64,000 nt of DNA from Sphingobium bisphenolivorans (GTDB taxonomy: Bacteria > Pseudomonadota > Alphaproteobacteria > Sphingomonadales > Sphingomonadaceae): the NCBI RefSeq assembly GCF_000412635.1, contig NZ_ASTG01000001.1, positions 62,001 through 126,000 of the forward strand, given 5' to 3'. The position numbers and the translations under genes were made by a program. Shown here piece after piece: positions 43,611 to 56,313 of the stretch. How positions within the stretch are numbered: position 1 is the stretch's first letter; every line of letters begins with the position of its first letter. Under the pieces are notes generated by a model, which had not been told where the DNA came from, ran no database searches, and was given only the letters and a program-made list of their open reading frames with translations.

Positions 43611-44570
43611 ATGGTTGATTCCGGGCGATTTAATTCCACGCGCGAACAGGCCGACGATTTCAGTCCCGCTCAACTGGGACAGGATGAGGGCGAAGCCATT
43701 GCGGCCCTTACGGAAAGCAAGGCTGCGCCGCAGGATGTGGGCCAGTCCATGCTGTTCGACCTCGGGCAGATCGACGTCAACTGGGAGCCCGGTCTGGCAA
43801 CGTTGTGGGCCTTCATGACGCCTGCGAATCGGCCCAATTATTCCATGCCGATGTTGCGGGACATCCGGCTTTGGCAAACCGAAGCGAAAAGGCTGTTCGA
43901 AGAAGGTAGCTTGCCGCTGCAATATATGGTGCTGGGCTCGCGTTTTCCGCGCGTCTTCAACCTGGGCGGCGACCTTGAACTGTTTGCCGCCTGCATTGAA
44001 CGGGGAGATCTCCCCGCCCTGGTTAAATATGGCCATGCGTGCATCGACGTCGTCCATCGCGCCTGGCGCAATGCGGACATGCCGGTCATTTCCGTCGCGC
44101 TCGCACAGGGCGATGCGTTGGGCGGCGGCTTCGAGGCGCTACTCTGCTTCGACGTGATCGTGGCGGAGCGGAGCGCGCGTTTCGGGGTGCCGGAAATGCT
44201 CTTCGGCTTGTTCCCCGGCATGGGTGCCTACTCCATCCTCGCCCGCAAGATCGGCCGGCGCATGGCGGAGCGGATGATCCTCTCCGGCAAGGTCTACACG
44301 GCCGAGGAAATGTACGACATGGGGGTTGTGACGATCCTGGCCGAGGACGGAGAAGGCGAGGAAGTCGTGCGCGACTATATCGGTAATAACCGTCCCCACC
44401 ATGCCGGTCATGTCGGCGTTTTCGAAGCCGGCCGTCGGGTTGACCCGCTCGAATATGGCGAGCTCAAGGACATTGTCGAAAACTGGGCGGCGACAGCGAT
44501 GAAGCTTGATCCCAAGGATCTGCGCATGATGCGGCGGCTGGCCTCTGCGCAGACACGGCTCTCCAAATAA
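43611..44570 (+). CDS. RpfF-like DSF synthase homologue (crotonase family)
   Basis: The 319-residue product has a long acidic N-terminal extension (about 1-50) and a crotonase core that matches RpfF closely: FNLGGDLELFAACIERGD, GDALGGGFEALLCFDVIVAE and GVPEMLFGLFPGMGAYS. The two catalytic glutamates are present (Glu175 in GFEALL, Glu195 in VPEML), spaced as in Xanthomonas RpfF. RpfF makes diffusible signal factor, a cis-unsaturated fatty acid. The neighbouring gene is a convergent GGDEF-EAL protein, but no rpfC or rpfG is present in this window. Confidence 0.82.
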   Translation: MVDSGRFNSTREQADDFSPAQLGQDEGEAIAALTESKAAPQDVGQSMLFDLGQIDVNWEPGLATLWAFMTPANRPNYSMPMLRDIRLWQTEAKRLFEEGSLPLQYMVLGSRFPRVFNLGGDLELFAACIERGDLPALVKYGHACIDVVHRAWRNADMPVISVALAQGDALGGGFEALLCFDVIVAERSARFGVPEMLFGLFPGMGAYSILARKIGRRMAERMILSGKVYTAEEMYDMGVVTILAEDGEGEEVVRDYIGNNRPHHAGHVGVFEAGRRVDPLEYGELKDIVENWAATAMKLDPKDLRMMRRLASAQTRLSK

Positions 44571-44585
44571 ACGGGCGCAACTCGC

Positions 44586-46610
44586 TCAGGCGCGACGGCG
44601 GTCCTGCATCAACAGGACCACGCCGTTCGTTTCGCGTGTCGTCGCATGCATCATCTGCAGCAGTTCATCGGCCGGAATGGGTCGGCTGAGAATGAAGCCC
44701 TGCACGTTGGTGAAGCCCATTTCGCGGGCATAACGCAGCTGCTCAGCCGTCTCGATGCCTTCTGCGACGGTTTCGACGTCAAGAGACTGGGCCAAGTTGG
44801 CGACGGATTGCGCGATGGCCCGATCCCTTCCCCCTGCCCCGACCCCTTTCATGAAGCTCTGATCGACCTTCAGCGTGTCGAAGATATAGTTGCGCAGATA
44901 GCCGAGCGACGAATAGCCGGTGCCGAAATCATCAAGCGCCAGCCGAAGGCCGATACGCCGCAGTTCGGACAGGATCAGGCTAGTGCGGCCGCTATCCTCC
45001 AGGAAGATCGATTCGGTAACTTCCAGTTCCAGCCGACGCGCCTTGAGCCCTGATGCGAGCAAGGCTGCTATCACAGCGCGGGGAAGCCCGTCGCTCTTGA
45101 TGAGCGCGGGCGAAATGTTGACTGCTACGCGGATTTCATCATCCCATTGCATGGCATCGTGGCAGGCCCGCTCCAGCGCCCATGCGGTCATTGAGTCGAT
45201 GAGCGAGCAGCTTTCCGCAATGGGGATGAACTCGGCCGGAGAGATGCGCCCCAGCGTCGGATGATCCCATCGCATCAACGCCTCGCAGATCGCGATCTTG
45301 CCAGTCGCACTTTCAAAAATTGGCTGGTAATGGAGCTTGAGCTCGCCATTGGCGAGCGCGGTGCGAAGGCCCATCTCAAGCTCATAGGTGCGGTTGTGCC
45401 GCTCCTTCATCGACCAGTCGAATCGCGCGTGCCGGCTCCGCCCGGCATGCTTGGCCTGATAAAGCGCCATGTCGGCATGCTGCAGCAACTCGTCGCTGCT
45501 CTGGCCGTCATCCGGTGCCACCGCAATGCCCATCGATGCGGTGACAGTAAGATGATAGCCGCCTGCCTCGAAATCATGACCGAACTCAGCCATCACATCG
45601 TCTGCGATCTGTTGCGCCACGACACCATCGGCAGCCGGGCAGATCAGCACGAATTCGTCGCCGCCGAACCGGGCAACATGGCCGCGGCCGTCCAGAGCGC
45701 GGGAAAGCCGTTCCGCCACGCCGCACAATAGCTGGTCGCCGATCATGTGGCCGAGCGAATCGTTAATCTCCTTGAACCGGTCGAGGTCCATCCAGAACAC
45801 CGCCATGGCGTCCTTGTCAGACAGGCGGCTGTCGAACATCTCTCGCAAGCGCATCTGCATCGCCATGCGATTTTCTACGCCGGTCAGGCTGTCGAAACGC
45901 GCCAGGCGCTCAAATTTCGTGGCGAGCTTGGACTTTTCATATTTGCCCTCCAGCGCCTCGACGACGATGCGGTGCGTCGTCCGGGTGATTTCCGCCATGG
46001 CGAACACCATCAGGAACAGCATGGTAGAGAGCACCTGATAGCCGAGCCCGCCGGCAATCATCAGGCCAAGGGAAGTCGGCAGCAGCGCAAAGCAGGTCTG
46101 GCCGATCGCGACATGCACGCGCCCGGCGTTCCGCCCGGAAATGCCCCCGGAATAGGCCGCGACCAGACAGACGCTGAGGATATGCAGCGAAGCCTCTTCG
46201 GTGAGGACCAGTGTGGCGAACGCCAGCGTCCCCAGCAGAGCCGCATAGCCCCACGCACCCAGTTCGTAAGCCAGTCCCCAGACAGGGCGCGTCGGCGCGT
46301 CATCCGAGGCGAACTGCCGCAGAAAGTAGATGGCAGAGATCGACCGGCTGAGCGCAACGACGCAGATGAGAGCCGAGATCAGGGTGATTTCGATCAGTTG
46401 CGCATAGTAGGCGACGACGATGCTGAGCGAGCCTCCAGCAAGCGCACCGATCATCAGCGAACCTGGCGAGGCATAGAGAGCCTTGACGAGATTCGCCTGC
46501 ACATCAGCATTTTGCTGAGTGTCGGGAGCAAAGCGCTCGCGCAATGATGCGATCAGGGTTCGACGAAGGCGTGCCACGTTCCGCCACTTTTGGCGAAACA
46601 TGATTTCCAT
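44586..46610 (-). CDS. Membrane-bound GGDEF-EAL c-di-GMP protein
   Basis: The 674-residue product has six or seven membrane helices in residues 50-215, then a GGDEF domain with RFGGDEF at 314-320 and an EAL domain with the EAL motif at residues 443-445 (CEALMRW) and LALDDFGTGYSS. Both active-site motifs look intact, so it may make and degrade c-di-GMP. I see no RxxD inhibitory site before GGDEF. It converges with the DSF synthase-like gene with only 15 bp between stops. Confidence 0.92.
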   Translation of the reverse strand: MEIMFRQKWRNVARLRRTLIASLRERFAPDTQQNADVQANLVKALYASPGSLMIGALAGGSLSIVVAYYAQLIEITLISALICVVALSRSISAIYFLRQFASDDAPTRPVWGLAYELGAWGYAALLGTLAFATLVLTEEASLHILSVCLVAAYSGGISGRNAGRVHVAIGQTCFALLPTSLGLMIAGGLGYQVLSTMLFLMVFAMAEITRTTHRIVVEALEGKYEKSKLATKFERLARFDSLTGVENRMAMQMRLREMFDSRLSDKDAMAVFWMDLDRFKEINDSLGHMIGDQLLCGVAERLSRALDGRGHVARFGGDEFVLICPAADGVVAQQIADDVMAEFGHDFEAGGYHLTVTASMGIAVAPDDGQSSDELLQHADMALYQAKHAGRSRHARFDWSMKERHNRTYELEMGLRTALANGELKLHYQPIFESATGKIAICEALMRWDHPTLGRISPAEFIPIAESCSLIDSMTAWALERACHDAMQWDDEIRVAVNISPALIKSDGLPRAVIAALLASGLKARRLELEVTESIFLEDSGRTSLILSELRRIGLRLALDDFGTGYSSLGYLRNYIFDTLKVDQSFMKGVGAGGRDRAIAQSVANLAQSLDVETVAEGIETAEQLRYAREMGFTNVQGFILSRPIPADELLQMMHATTRETNGVVLLMQDRRRA

Positions 46611-46784
46611 TTAGTAAATGGCGGGTTCCCGATGTTCATTGAAACAAGGGGCGGAGGAGCCGATCAGGCGTTGCGCCGCGAGCCATATAGCAGCCGCGAA
46701 GGATCGCCTCATCACGATCGATCGACAGGCGGTTCGCTGTTCAAAGAGCCAGCGGCAATATAGCCCCGGCCGATGCCTGTAGGA

Positions 46785-46830
46785 CAGGAAAAAGGGCCGG
46801 AGTTTGCCTGCCGACCCTTTCCTGTTTTCT
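46785..46830 (-). terminator. groESL terminator
   Basis: On the minus strand CAGGAAAGGG pairs with CCCTTTTTCCTG across an 18-nt loop; the right arm itself contains the T-run. It lies about 75 bp after the groL stop. The remaining gap to the GGDEF-EAL gene (46611-46784) holds no gene that I can support. Confidence 0.6.
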
Positions 46831-46902
46831 CGGAGGTGCGCGGACTTGTTCGTGCACGATCGAACCGCGGGCGGGCCAAATAGCCCACCCGCTACGATCG
46901 GT

Positions 46903-48555
<1,653 letters not shown>

Positions 48556-48649
48556 TTACCTCTCTTGAGAATGCAAAACTTGCGAAGTTCACACCGTTCT
48601 TGATGGCGGAAATTCGCGAAAAACGAGAATAGCTCTCCGGTTCGCAGCT

Positions 48650-48937
48650 TTACGCGACGACGCCGAGGATGTCCGATTCCTTCATGATCAGCAGGTCTTC
48701 ACCATCGACCTTGACCTCGGTGCCCGACCATTTGCCGAACAGGATGCGGTCGCCGGCCTTGACATCCAGCGGGGTTACCTTGCCATCTTCGGCCTTGGAG
48801 CCGGTGCCGACGGCGACGATCTCGCCTTCCTGCGGCTTTTCCTTGGCGGTGTCGGGAATGATGATGCCGCCTGCAGTCTTCTCTTCCGCCTCTACGCGGC
48901 GGACGAGAACGCGGTCATGCAACGGACGAAATGCCAT
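48650..48937 (-). CDS. groS: Co-chaperonin GroES
   Basis: The 95-residue lid protein has [19 protein letters not shown] at the start, the mobile loop [16 protein letters not shown] and the [13 protein letters not shown] region. It caps GroEL. A ribosome site (GAGGGAAAGG) precedes the ATG. It is transcribed with groL from the promoter at 49084-49112. Confidence 0.98.
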   Translation of the reverse strand: MAFRPLHDRVLVRRVEAEEKTAGGIIIPDTAKEKPQEGEIVAVGTGSKAEDGKVTPLDVKAGDRILFGKWSGTEVKVDGEDLLIMKESDILGVVA

Positions 48938-49048
48938 GTTGAGTGCCTTTCCCTCTTACGACGTTAAATGGGATCGGATGGATGACGCATGGCGGGACAA
49001 CCCCTTTTCACCGATGCGAATCCGGCTCCTTCTCCCTACAAAGCTGTT

Positions 49049-49077
49049 GCTAGCACTCCTCGAAGTAGAGTGCTAGC
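49049..49077 (-). promoter_or_regulatory. CIRCE element (HrcA operator)
   Basis: GCTAGCACTC, a 9-bp spacer and GAGTGCTAGC form a perfect 10-bp inverted repeat, the standard CIRCE pattern. It lies over the expected transcription start of groESL, so HrcA would repress the operon at normal temperature. Confidence 0.93.
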
Positions 49078-49083
49078 GGCGTT

Positions 49084-49112
49084 CATATGGAAGCGGCGTC
49101 TGGATGGTCAAG
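49084..49112 (-). promoter_or_regulatory. Heat-shock promoter of groESL
   Basis: On the minus strand CTTGACC and TTCCATATG are 13 bp apart, resembling the sigma-32 consensus. The same bases also fit a sigma-70-type pair (TTGACC and CATATG, 16 bp apart). CIRCE lies immediately downstream. The whole gap from 48938 to 49263 holds only these signals. Confidence 0.65.
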
Positions 49113-49263
49113 AGGCGTGATGCACAAAAAATTCGGCATGTCGAACGTTAAGGGACCGGCAGACCGGCGCGCAGGGTCAATTGCGGCGGCAGGGTTGCGG
49201 CGCCTGTGCCGTGCTCTTACTTCCCGGTTCCATTCTCGACGGCTTTTCACAAGGATCGCGCGC

Positions 49264-50127
49264 ATGACCGACTACACCCCTCCCCGCGTCTGGACCTGGG
49301 ACAAGGAAAGCGGCGGCGCCTTCGCCAATATCAACCGGCCGATCGCGGGACCCACGCACGACAAGACGCTACCGGTCGGCGAACATCCGCTCCAGCTCTA
49401 CTCGCTGGCCACACCCAATGGTCAAAAAGTAACCATCCTGCTGGAAGAGTTGCTGGAGGCCGGGAAGGATGCGGAATATGACGCCTGGCTGATCCAAATT
49501 AGCGAAGGCGATCAGTTCGGCAGCGGCTTTGTGGACGTGAACCCCAACAGCAAGATCCCGGCGCTGCTGGATCGTGGCGCATCGCCGCCGCAACGCGTGT
49601 TCGAGTCCGGTTCAATCCTGCTCTATCTGGCGGAAAAATTCGGTGCATTCCTGCCGACGGAACCAGCCAAGCGGACGGAGACGCTGAATTGGCTGTTCTG
49701 GCAGATGGGCGCGGCGCCGCTGCTGGGTGGCGGCTTCGGGCATTTCTACGCCTATGCGCCCGAAAAGTTCGAATATGCGATCAACCGCTACACGATGGAG
49801 GTGAAGCGGCAGTTGGACGTGCTGGACCGGCAGCTGGCGACGCACGAGTTCGTAGCGGGCGATGAATATACGATCGCGGACATGGCGATCTGGCCCTGGT
49901 ATGGCGGGCTGGTGCTGGGCCGCGCCTATGGTGCGGCGGAGTTTCTGGATGCGGGCAGCTACAAGAATGTGGTCCGCTGGGCAGCGCAGATCGACGAACG
50001 GCCGGCGGTGAAGCGCGGGCGGATGGTCAATAAGGCGAACGGACCGCTGGAAGAGCAGCTGCGTGAGCGGCACAGCGCGGAAGATTTCCTGACGAAGACG
50101 CAGGATAAGCTGGAGGGGGCGGAATAA
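49264..50127 (+). CDS. yghU: Glutathione S-transferase, YghU type
   Basis: The 287-residue product matches the disulfide-bond reductase YghU group: PPRVWTWDKESGGAFANINRPIAGPTHDK at the N-terminus, the GST N-domain with LATPNGQKVTILLEELLEAG and VNPNSKIPALLD, and the C-domain motif YTIADMAIWPWYG. It starts at 49264; a frame open upstream overlaps the groESL promoter. It may reduce organic peroxides or disulfides. Confidence 0.93.
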   Translation: MTDYTPPRVWTWDKESGGAFANINRPIAGPTHDKTLPVGEHPLQLYSLATPNGQKVTILLEELLEAGKDAEYDAWLIQISEGDQFGSGFVDVNPNSKIPALLDRGASPPQRVFESGSILLYLAEKFGAFLPTEPAKRTETLNWLFWQMGAAPLLGGGFGHFYAYAPEKFEYAINRYTMEVKRQLDVLDRQLATHEFVAGDEYTIADMAIWPWYGGLVLGRAYGAAEFLDAGSYKNVVRWAAQIDERPAVKRGRMVNKANGPLEEQLRERHSAEDFLTKTQDKLEGAE

Positions 50128-50130
50128 GTC

Positions 50131-50153
50131 CCCTCTCTTCCTGCGGGAGAGGG
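50131..50153 (+). terminator. Hairpin after yghU
   Basis: CCCTCTC and GAGAGGG pair across a 9-nt loop just after the yghU stop. With the next hairpin it brackets a typical sphingomonad intergenic repeat (CTCACCCTCATCC style) between convergent genes. Confidence 0.55.
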
Positions 50154-50269
50154 AGGGAGCTGTGCGCAGCAGGGCGGAAGGGTGAGGGGCAGCCAGACCG
50201 CACGACGGCCTATAACCGCTCACCCTCATCCAACTCCGCCTAGCTCGCTACGCGAGCAAGGCTGCGTAT

Positions 50270-50292
50270 CCTTCTCCCATCGAGGGAGAAGG
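50270..50292 (-). terminator. Hairpin after ligA
   Basis: CCTTCTCCC and GGGAGAAGG form a perfect 9-bp stem with a 5-nt loop, ending 8 bp from the ligA stop on its 3' side. Confidence 0.6.
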
Positions 50293-50300
50293 AAGCGGAA

Positions 50301-52469
<2,169 letters not shown>

Positions 52470-52544
52470 TCATAAGCTAGTTGGCGTGCCGAAATTCACT
52501 CACAACGAAGCCACACTTCCTATTTGCTTAATGATAAGCGTACG

Positions 52545-54209
52545 TCAAAGTTTCTCCAGCAGCCGCTCGGCCTGGGCGCGCGCCTCGGCGGTGATCTCCG
52601 CGCCGGAGAGCATGCGGGCGATTTCTTCGCGGCGTTCGCCCTCGCTCAGCGCATGGACGCCGGTGCGGGTGACAGTGCCGTCGCTTGATTTCGCGATCAG
52701 CATATGGCCCGCACCCCTCGCGGCGACCTGCGGGCTGTGCGTGACTACCAATATCTGGTTGGTCTGCGACAGGCGCGCCAGGCGGTCACCGATAGCAGAG
52801 GCGACCGCGCCGCCGACGCCGCGATCGATCTCATCGAAGATCAGCGTGTCCGCCCCGCCCTGCTCCGCCAGCGCGACCTTGAGCGCGAGGATGAAGCGGG
52901 AGAGTTCGCCTCCGCTAGCGATCTTGACCAGCGGCGCGAAGGGCGCGCCGGGGTTGGTGGAGATTTCGAACTCCACCCGATCAAGGCCATGCGCGCCCCA
53001 CTGCCCTTCATCCTGCGGCGCTACCACGGTGCGGAAGCGGGCGGCATCGAGCTTCAGCGGCGCGAGTTCGGCCGCCACGGCCGCGTCGAGCTTGCCGGCC
53101 GCCATCTGCCGTTCTGCGGAGAGGGACTGGGCCGCCTCCCGATAGATAGCGGCGGCGGCCTGCACCTGCTTTTCGAGGGCAGCCAGTTGCTCCTCCCCGC
53201 CTTCGATCGCGGCGAGCTTGGCCGCCATGTCGTCGCGCAGGGCGGCCAATTCATCAGGCTGGACCTGATGCTTGCGGCCAAGGCCGCGCAGATCGAACAG
53301 GCGGGTTTCGATGCTGTCCAGCCGAGCGGGATCGAAGCTGAGCGCCTCGGCCGCCTCGGCCAGGAGGTCCTCTGCCTCCCCTGCCTCGATCACGGCGCGG
53401 TCAAGCGCGGCGAGAACATCGGCCAGTGGAGCATGTTCAGCGACGATGCGGTCCAGCCGCCGGGCCGCCTGCCGCAACTGGGCGAGGCCGCCATCGGAGC
53501 CGGTCAGGCATTCGGTGACGGCGGACAGGTCATCGGACAGGCGCGCGCCCTTCTGCATGGTGGCCCGCTCTTCGGCGAGGATCGCTTCCTCGCCCGGCTC
53601 GGGGGCGAAGCGCGACAGTTCCTCCACCGCATGGGTCAGATAGTCGCGGTCGCGCGCCGCGCTTTCGACGGCGGCGCGGCTCTCCGCCAGCCGGTCCGCT
53701 GCCTCTCGCCAGCCATGATAGGCGCGGGCGACCAGCGCGGTGTCGCAGCGTCCATAGGCATCGAGCAGCGCGCGGTGGCCGCGTGGGTTGAGCAGGCCGC
53801 GATCGTCATGCTGGCCGTGGATTTCCACCAGCGCGCTGCCAAGGTCGCGCAGCAGCGCCGCCGAACAGGCCTGGTCGTTGATGAAGGCGCGGCTGCCGCC
53901 ATCGGCCTTGACCAGGCGGCGGATGATGAGCGGCTCGCCGGGATCGATGTCGATACCGTTGTCGGCGAGCAGAGCGCGCGAGCGGTGATCGGCGCGCGGC
54001 GGATCAAACGTCGCGGTGACGCTCGCCTGCGCTTCGCCGGAGCGGACGAGGCCGCTGTCCGCCCGCGCGCCCAGCGCCAGGCCGAGCGAGTCAAGCAGGA
54101 TCGACTTGCCCGCGCCGGTTTCGCCCGTGAGGACTCCCAGGCCGGACCCGAAGTCCAGGTCCAGCGCCTCGATCAGCACGACATTTCGGATGGAGAGAGC
54201 GGTCAGCAT
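52545..54209 (-). CDS. recN: DNA repair protein RecN
   Basis: The 554-residue SMC-like ATPase acts in double-strand break repair. Walker A is LTGETGAGKSILLDSLGLAL near residues 29-48. The ABC signature KIASGGELSRFILALK and DEIDRGVGGAVASAIG Walker B region lie near the C-terminus, with a long coiled coil between. It is 108 bp from bamD, separated by an 81-bp repeat. Confidence 0.96.
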   Translation of the reverse strand: MLTALSIRNVVLIEALDLDFGSGLGVLTGETGAGKSILLDSLGLALGARADSGLVRSGEAQASVTATFDPPRADHRSRALLADNGIDIDPGEPLIIRRLVKADGGSRAFINDQACSAALLRDLGSALVEIHGQHDDRGLLNPRGHRALLDAYGRCDTALVARAYHGWREAADRLAESRAAVESAARDRDYLTHAVEELSRFAPEPGEEAILAEERATMQKGARLSDDLSAVTECLTGSDGGLAQLRQAARRLDRIVAEHAPLADVLAALDRAVIEAGEAEDLLAEAAEALSFDPARLDSIETRLFDLRGLGRKHQVQPDELAALRDDMAAKLAAIEGGEEQLAALEKQVQAAAAIYREAAQSLSAERQMAAGKLDAAVAAELAPLKLDAARFRTVVAPQDEGQWGAHGLDRVEFEISTNPGAPFAPLVKIASGGELSRFILALKVALAEQGGADTLIFDEIDRGVGGAVASAIGDRLARLSQTNQILVVTHSPQVAARGAGHMLIAKSSDGTVTRTGVHALSEGERREEIARMLSGAEITAEARAQAERLLEKL

Positions 54210-54225
54210 GACGACCCTTTACGGT

Positions 54226-54306
54226 CGTCACCCCAGCGTGTGCTGGGGTCCCGTGCCGCTAGGTCGTGCCCGATGGCCTGAGACCCCAGCCTGCGCCGGG
54301 GTGACG
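54226..54306. repeat. 81-bp REPIN-like repeat, copy 1
   Basis: Two short palindromes (ACCCCAGC/GCTGGGGT and ACCCCAGC/GCCGGGGT) flank a 33-nt core, with CGTCACC and GGTGACG ends. It aligns over its full 81 bp with the inverted copy at 60487-60567; I count about 63 of 81 positions identical. Confidence 0.85.
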
Positions 54307-54317
54307 AATTCGGGCGC

Positions 54318-55103
54318 TTAAGCCTTACCGCCATGTTCCCGCATGAGCTTGTAGGACCGCTCATACCATTTGGAGCCGGGATAGTTTTTGCCGAGCACGG
54401 CTGCGGCCTTTTGCGCTTCGGCGGGGATGCCGAGCGAGAGATAGGATTCGACCAGCCGCTCCAGCGCCTCGGGCGTGTGCGTGGTCGTCTGATATTTGTC
54501 GACCACGGTGCGAAAGCGCAGCGCAGCCGCGAGCCACTGGCCGCGTCGCTGGTAGAAACGGCCAACTTCCATCTCCTTGCCGGCAAGGTGATCGTTGACG
54601 AGGTCGAGCTTCAGCCGCGCGTCGGCGGCATAGCGGGTGTCGGGATAGCGGCGGGTCATCTCACCCAGCGCGTCGAGCGCCTGCTGCGTGATCTTCTGGT
54701 CGCGGGTGACGTCGGCGATCTGCTCATAATAGCAGAGCGCGATCAGATAATAGGCGTAGGGCGCGTCCTTGTTGCCGGTGTGGATCGACAGGAAGCGCTG
54801 CGCGGCGCCGATCGCTTCATTATAGTCGCGATTCATATAGTAGCTGAAGGCCGACATCAGCTGCGCCCGGCGCGCCCAGGGGGAATAGGGATGCTGGCGC
54901 TCCACCTCGTCAAACAGCGCGGCGGCGAGCTTGTACTGGCCGCGGTCGAGCCGATATTTGCCCGCATTGTAGAGCGTTGACACGTCGCGCGCTACATATT
55001 GGGTGTCGGACTTGTTCTTCGACGTCGCGCAGCCGGAGAGCAGGGCTGCAAGCAGGACCGGAGCGGTGGCCGCGCCGATGCGCGTCATGGTTTTCGTCAG
55101 CAT
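54318..55103 (-). CDS. bamD: Outer membrane assembly lipoprotein BamD
   Basis: From the ATG at 55103 the product has a lipoprotein signal with lipobox LLSGC, then five TPR-like repeats starting YNAGKYRLDRGQYKLAAALFDEVERQHPYSPW, the usual BamD start. It works with BamA in inserting beta-barrel proteins into the outer membrane. Other ATGs exist at 55139 and 55088; the chosen one gives a normal 24-residue signal. Confidence 0.93.
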   Translation of the reverse strand: MLTKTMTRIGAATAPVLLAALLSGCATSKNKSDTQYVARDVSTLYNAGKYRLDRGQYKLAAALFDEVERQHPYSPWARRAQLMSAFSYYMNRDYNEAIGAAQRFLSIHTGNKDAPYAYYLIALCYYEQIADVTRDQKITQQALDALGEMTRRYPDTRYAADARLKLDLVNDHLAGKEMEVGRFYQRRGQWLAAALRFRTVVDKYQTTTHTPEALERLVESYLSLGIPAEAQKAAAVLGKNYPGSKWYERSYKLMREHGGKA

Positions 55104-55163
55104 GCGCCGGGTCATAGCCGAGCGAGTGGCCCTCGCCAAGCGGCAGAATGCGGCCGCGCGTCA

Positions 55164-56174
55164 CTATGCGCGCGCGGGCAGGTCCAGTTGCGCGATCGCC
55201 CCGCCACGGGATGCGGGTTGCAGGGTGAAGCGGCCGTTGAGCTGACTGGCGAGCGCCGTCGCGATCCGCAGGCCAAGGCTCCCCTGCTGCATGTCGAAAT
55301 CAGGATCGATGCCCTTGCCGTCATCCATCACCTTGAGCGCGAGCCCTTCGTCCGACGCATCCAGCCGAATGAGGATCGTGCCGCCGCGATGGGCGAGGCC
55401 GTGCTCGATCGCGTTGCTGACCGCTTCCGTGACGATCAGGGCCAGCGGGACTGCGACATCAGGCTCCAGCATCAGGTCTTCAGGCGCCTCGACCTTCAGC
55501 GCGACATCGGTGCGGCCGGAGGCCTCTACCACATCGGCGGTGAGGGTTCGCAGGAAAGCGGGGATATTCTGCCCCTCCCCCGACGGATTGTAGAGCGCGC
55601 GGCTGATGCGGCCGACGAGCGCCAGGCGGGCGGACGCGTCGTCGAGCGCCCGGCGCGCCAGATCATGATCGACATGGCGGCGCTGCAGCGAGAGCATGGC
55701 CGCGACGACCTGAAGATTGTTCGACACGCGGTGCTGCAACTCGTGGAAAAGCAGTTCCCGATTTTCGGCAAGCGAGCGATTGCGCTCCCGCTCTATCGCG
55801 AGATGATAGTTCGCCCGCTGCATGAAGTGGATGAGCGCGATGTCGACGGCCACGACGAAGCTGTAGAAACAGAGCGCGAGCAATACGCCGGGCGTGACCA
55901 CGAAGCCCATGCGCGGCGGGATGAAGACATACCAGGAGATCAGCCCGCACAGGACGCCCGCATAGATGCCGGGCCGCACGCCGAAGAGAAAGGAGGAGAG
56001 GATGACGGCCGGGAAGAAGGAGACGAAGGGATAGCCGACCGGCAGCAAATTCTCGGCGGCGCTGCGTAGCGCAAGCGCGGCCAGGCAGAACAGCGTGGTC
56101 AGGACATAGGCATGCCACGGGCGGCGCGGCACGAGCGGCAGACGCTCGACAAACCTCTCGTTCTTGCGCCGCAT
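55164..56174 (-). CDS. HisKA_2 sensor histidine kinase with MASE/DUF4118-like membrane domain
   Basis: The 336-residue product has three or four membrane helices in residues 24-115 (including VGYPFVSFFPAVILSSFLFG), then a HisKA_2 motif with His148 in HELQHRVSNNLQVVAAML and an intact ATP-binding domain with N-box VTEAVSNAIEHG (Asn254) and DDGKGID. This type often phosphorylates PhyR in sphingomonads. No response regulator is adjacent, which fits that idea, but partner identity is unproven. Confidence 0.87.
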   Translation of the reverse strand: MRRKNERFVERLPLVPRRPWHAYVLTTLFCLAALALRSAAENLLPVGYPFVSFFPAVILSSFLFGVRPGIYAGVLCGLISWYVFIPPRMGFVVTPGVLLALCFYSFVVAVDIALIHFMQRANYHLAIERERNRSLAENRELLFHELQHRVSNNLQVVAAMLSLQRRHVDHDLARRALDDASARLALVGRISRALYNPSGEGQNIPAFLRTLTADVVEASGRTDVALKVEAPEDLMLEPDVAVPLALIVTEAVSNAIEHGLAHRGGTILIRLDASDEGLALKVMDDGKGIDPDFDMQQGSLGLRIATALASQLNGRFTLQPASRGGAIAQLDLPARA

Positions 56175-56258
56175 AGTCCCCCCGCCGCCATCTTGTTACC
56201 CTATCACAACTTTTTTGGTAGCCAATTGATTCACATCAACCATCGTCAAAAGGTCAGC

Positions 56259-56290
56259 AAAAAGGGGCGCCCGGTTCGGACGCCCCCCTT
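56259..56290 (-). terminator. Terminator after pnp
   Basis: On the minus strand a GC-rich stem (GGGGGGCGTCC with GGGCGCCCC, loop GAACC) is followed by TTTTT, a classic intrinsic terminator about 25 bp after the pnp stop. Confidence 0.85.
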
Positions 56291-56313
56291 CTGTTTCCAT
56301 TCAGGACAGAGGA

